A stretch of 34,701 nucleotides of DNA from Methanobacteriota archaeon (lineage in GTDB: Archaea; Thermoplasmatota; E2; DHVEG-1): the NCBI GenBank assembly GCA_903877165.1, contig CAIRCU010000019.1:1-34701 (forward strand), in the 5' to 3' direction. Of the stretch, positions 32,528 to 34,701 are shown piece after piece; position 1 is the first letter of the stretch, and each line of letters begins with the position of its first letter. The notes beneath the pieces are model-generated. The model was not told where the DNA came from, did not search any database, and saw only the letters and a program-made list of their open reading frames with translations. The translations under genes and the position numbers were made by a program.

Positions 32528-33103
32528 TCACAAATTCTTATCAATAATAGTCAAAGAACCATTGGTAATCTTAATTCTAATTAAGGCAAATAGTTGAATT
32601 TTAAATAATGAACAAATTTCCTTCTGACATTCCCCTTTGTCTATTGCGATATATACTCCTAGAACATCCACCCCTAATTTTTGTAATACCGTAAGGACAG
32701 CCCGCAATGTTCCACCAGTACTGAGCACATCATCGACAATCACGACCCGATCACCCTTTTTCAGGCCATTGATGTACAGCTTTGACTTAGAGTACCCTGT
32801 CACCTGCTCCACTGACACCTCGCCAGGCAACCCGTACTCTCGCTTCCGGATGATCGTGAAGGGAATCCCAAGCTGCAGGGAAAGCACCGAGGCCAGAGGA
32901 ATCCCCATCGCCTCCATCGTGACGATGCGATCGATCTTCCCGACTTTCTTAATCTGCGTCTTCATCTCATCCGTGACTTCCTTGAGAAGCTCCGGGGCAA
33001 TCATCGGCACGCCGTCCGTGATGGGATGGATGATGTAGTAATACTCGCCTTTCTTGATGATCGGGGCGTCATACAAGGATTGCTTCAGGTGTTCCAGGCT
33101 CAC
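32528..33103 (-). CDS. hpt: Hypoxanthine/guanine phosphoribosyltransferase (archaeal Hpt-like)
   Basis: A 191-residue protein. The PRPP-binding motif VVIVDDVLSTGGT is intact, and the hood/loop parts MEAMGIPLASVLSLQLGIPFTIIRKREYGLPGEV are those of the archaeal Hpt group related to APRT. It salvages hypoxanthine or guanine with PRPP to form IMP or GMP. The start is GTG at 33103, which overlaps the MfnA stop (GTGA). The last 40-45 codons are much richer in A/T than the rest, yet still encode the expected C-terminal strands (FALIRIKITNGSLTII). Base specificity (hypoxanthine, guanine or adenine) cannot be settled by reading alone. Confidence 0.87.
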   Translation of the reverse strand: MSLEHLKQSLYDAPIIKKGEYYYIIHPITDGVPMIAPELLKEVTDEMKTQIKKVGKIDRIVTMEAMGIPLASVLSLQLGIPFTIIRKREYGLPGEVSVEQVTGYSKSKLYINGLKKGDRVVIVDDVLSTGGTLRAVLTVLQKLGVDVLGVYIAIDKGECQKEICSLFKIQLFALIRIKITNGSLTIIDKNL

Positions 33104-34260
33104 AGTTCTCCGACCTCCTCACAGGTGTTCTTCAATACCGGAATGAACTCATCGATAATCTCCTTTGTGATATGCGGCATGCATACGATCCGGATGCAGG
33201 AGAGCCGCTCGACTTTGTTGACGCGCCAGCCCTGCTCCGAAAGCCTCTTGACGACCGTCGCAGGTTTCTTCACTTTGACTCCAAGGACGTTCATCGTCGG
33301 CGGAGTCACTAGCGACAGCCCAAGCCCGGTGATGCGCCGCTGCGCATATCGCGTCACTTCCATACAGGATCGCACCATCTCGCAGTATCCATCCTCCCCG
33401 AGGTACCGTGCAACCGCGTATGCGGCCGCAACCGGCGCACCCGAGCGCGTCCCCAGGATGCCCGCCTGGCGCTCGCTGCTGATGTAGGGAGACTCGACAG
33501 TGATGCTTTCCAGCCAGGATGACTTCCGAATCATGAGCGTGCCGAGCGGAATAGCTGAGTAGCCCATCTTGTGTGAATCCAGCGAAACGGTGCTGACGCC
33601 GCTGCACTGGAAGTCAAACTGGGGGACATCTTCCCCGAGTTTTCGGAGGAATGGAATCACAAACCCGCCGAACGCAGCATCCACATGAAAAAACACATGC
33701 TCCTGGGCGCATAGCTCGCTGATCTCGGGAATTGGATCGATGGTGCCAAGCTCCGTGGACCCAGCGATTCCGACCACCGCAGCAGTCGATTTGCCTATTT
33801 TTTTCTTCAGGGAGGAGACATCCATGACGTAGTCCCTAGTCAATGGGACTTCCACCAGCTTCATGCCCATCAGAGATGCGATCTTAGCAAACGAGAAATG
33901 CGCACTTTTCGGGAGAACGACCTCGTTTCTCTTGGAGAGCTGCTTGGCAAGCCACATCGCTGTAATGTTCCCCTCGGTTCCCCCGCTTACTATCTGTCCG
34001 GTGGCGGTCTTCGGCGCATGCAGGAGCCTAGCGAGGAACGCGATGAACCGATCCTCGATAGCCTTCGTCCCTGGGCACAGCTCAGGGTCCCCGAGGTTCG
34101 TCTCCAGGAAACGGATGTACGCCTCACGCGCGATGGGATGTGGCAGGGCGCACATTGAGCCGAGGATCCGGCCGCTGGCGAAGCTGAAATCACGCTGCTG
34201 GAACTCCTCAAGCTCCTTGAGGACGCCGTTGTATCGTAAATCAGTCTTTGGTCGCTCCAT
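33100..34260 (-). CDS. mfnA: MfnA-type PLP-dependent decarboxylase (L-tyrosine/L-aspartate)
   Basis: A 386-residue protein of the archaeal group II PLP decarboxylases. K231 in SLDSHKMGYSAIPLG binds PLP, and D194 in FHVDAAFGGF contacts the pyridine ring. GGTEGNITAMW and the SAHFSFAKIASLMG segment (with the stacking His) are as expected. In methanogens the enzyme makes tyramine for methanofuran. In other archaea the same family makes beta-alanine from aspartate for coenzyme A. No methanogenesis gene is seen here, so the aspartate role is the more likely, by inference. It is followed by hpt with overlapping stop and start codons, so the two form an operon. Confidence 0.93.
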   Translation of the reverse strand: MERPKTDLRYNGVLKELEEFQQRDFSFASGRILGSMCALPHPIAREAYIRFLETNLGDPELCPGTKAIEDRFIAFLARLLHAPKTATGQIVSGGTEGNITAMWLAKQLSKRNEVVLPKSAHFSFAKIASLMGMKLVEVPLTRDYVMDVSSLKKKIGKSTAAVVGIAGSTELGTIDPIPEISELCAQEHVFFHVDAAFGGFVIPFLRKLGEDVPQFDFQCSGVSTVSLDSHKMGYSAIPLGTLMIRKSSWLESITVESPYISSERQAGILGTRSGAPVAAAYAVARYLGEDGYCEMVRSCMEVTRYAQRRITGLGLSLVTPPTMNVLGVKVKKPATVVKRLSEQGWRVNKVERLSCIRIVCMPHITKEIIDEFIPVLKNTCEEVGEL

Positions 34261-34349
34261 ACCAGGGAACGGTAATCACTTCCCCCTCAAAAAAGATTCC
34301 GTACCCGATTTAAGGAGACGGCAGGGAAGGGATAAAATAAGAGGAGTAC

Positions 34350-34365
34350 AATAAATTTTAATAAG
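34350..34365 (+). promoter_or_regulatory. TATA-like element of the right-edge gene
   Basis: AATAAATTTTAATAAG lies 25-40 nt before the ATG at 34390. No good SD precedes that ATG, so a short or leaderless mRNA is likely. Confidence 0.45.
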
Positions 34366-34389
34366 TGCGAAGCTTTTAGAGTACTCGCT

Positions 34390-34701
34390 ATGCCAGCAAA
34401 GAAACGAATAAAGAAGGTAGAAATCCCTGTTGTTCCCATTCCAGAACCATCGGTCGTCCAGACTCAGGCATCTCCACGTACTTCGGTCGAACCCAGAACC
34501 ACCACCTCAGCACCATTGAAGAAGAAGCCGAGACTCAAGCTGCCGACATTTCACCTTGCATCTGGATCTGTGTTGAACAAGCTTCGTCTGGCCCTCCTAC
34601 TAATCTTCGGTCTTAGCACTCTCTCCATCATTATGGTTTTTGTGAACTTCTCACTCGCTGTGATTCTGATTCTCATCAGTTACGTAATTCTATTCGTGCT
34701 C
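34390..34701 (+). CDS. Partial membrane protein with basic Pro-rich N-terminus
   Basis: The frame is open from the ATG at 34390 to the right edge (104 codons). Residues 1-50 are basic and low-complexity (PAKKRIKKVEIP, then Pro/Ser/Thr-rich). A basic stretch KKKPRLKLPTF and SGSVLNKLRLALLLIFGLSTL lead to a first membrane helix (about residues 64-80) and a second one directly after (SLAVILILISYVILFVL). The long basic start would be cytoplasmic. There is too little to name a family. Confidence 0.6.
   Translation, partial: MPAKKRIKKVEIPVVPIPEPSVVQTQASPRTSVEPRTTTSAPLKKKPRLKLPTFHLASGSVLNKLRLALLLIFGLSTLSIIMVFVNFSLAVILILISYVILFVL

Noticed and set aside
1-34701. CRISPR arrays, insertion sequences, rRNA genes
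   Set aside because: I saw no regularly spaced direct repeats, no transposase-like protein or terminal inverted repeats, and no rRNA-like sequence.

Overview
This is a stretch of an archaeal chromosome. The evidence is an archaeal PheS, the archaeal HMG-CoA synthase/thiolase/DUF35 operon, aMBF1, deoxyhypusine synthase, type 2 methionine aminopeptidase, MfnA, an archaeal Hpt, TATA boxes 25-40 nt upstream of genes, pyrimidine-rich T-tract terminators and GGAGGTGA-type Shine-Dalgarno (SD) sites. The many signal-peptide proteins with secreted clan CD and metallopeptidases suggest a protein-degrading heterotroph. A member of the Thermoplasmatota or a related euryarchaeal lineage is my best guess, but that is inference. 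I see no rRNA, CRISPR array, insertion sequence or phage module.

Left part (1-8.4 kb): the start of a methylthiotransferase-like gene runs off the left edge, behind a COG2108-type radical SAM gene. Next comes an exported metzincin-like peptidase with calcium-type repeats, then a flippase-like membrane protein and a secreted beta-rich protein on the minus strand. Two plus-strand secreted proteins follow, one a NosD-like beta-helix and one a PKD-like protein.

Middle (8.4-18.1 kb): tRNA-Ile(GAU) and a DUF6498 membrane protein appear to share one TATA element. A solo PAS protein and PheS follow. Then come a surface protein of about 975 residues and a COG1340 coiled-coil protein. The mevalonate-entry operon HMGS-thiolase-DUF35 closes this part.

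Right part (18.1-34.7 kb): an AT-rich small secreted protein and a 1243-residue C25-type (gingipain-like) peptidase are followed by two membrane proteins, one with an internal duplication. A compact plus-strand operon then encodes a second COG1340 coiled coil, aMBF1, a Sua5/YrdC-type enzyme, MetAP2 and a creatininase-family protein. It is followed by a decayed protease-like pseudogene, an unknown 106-residue protein, a MEMO-deoxyhypusine synthase operon, a 52-residue protein, a DUF2116 protein, a secreted caspase-like protein, and an mfnA-hpt pair. The start of a membrane protein runs off the right edge.

Points most worth a second look: three genes whose best starts are non-canonical (CTG, CTG and ATT); a possible shared C-terminal tail of the type RFPxxFPIL on two exported proteins; two COG1340 paralogues, one beside a surface protein and one in a translation-linked operon; the protease-like pseudogene; a tandem-duplicated membrane protein; and a perfect AT palindrome at the caspase promoter.
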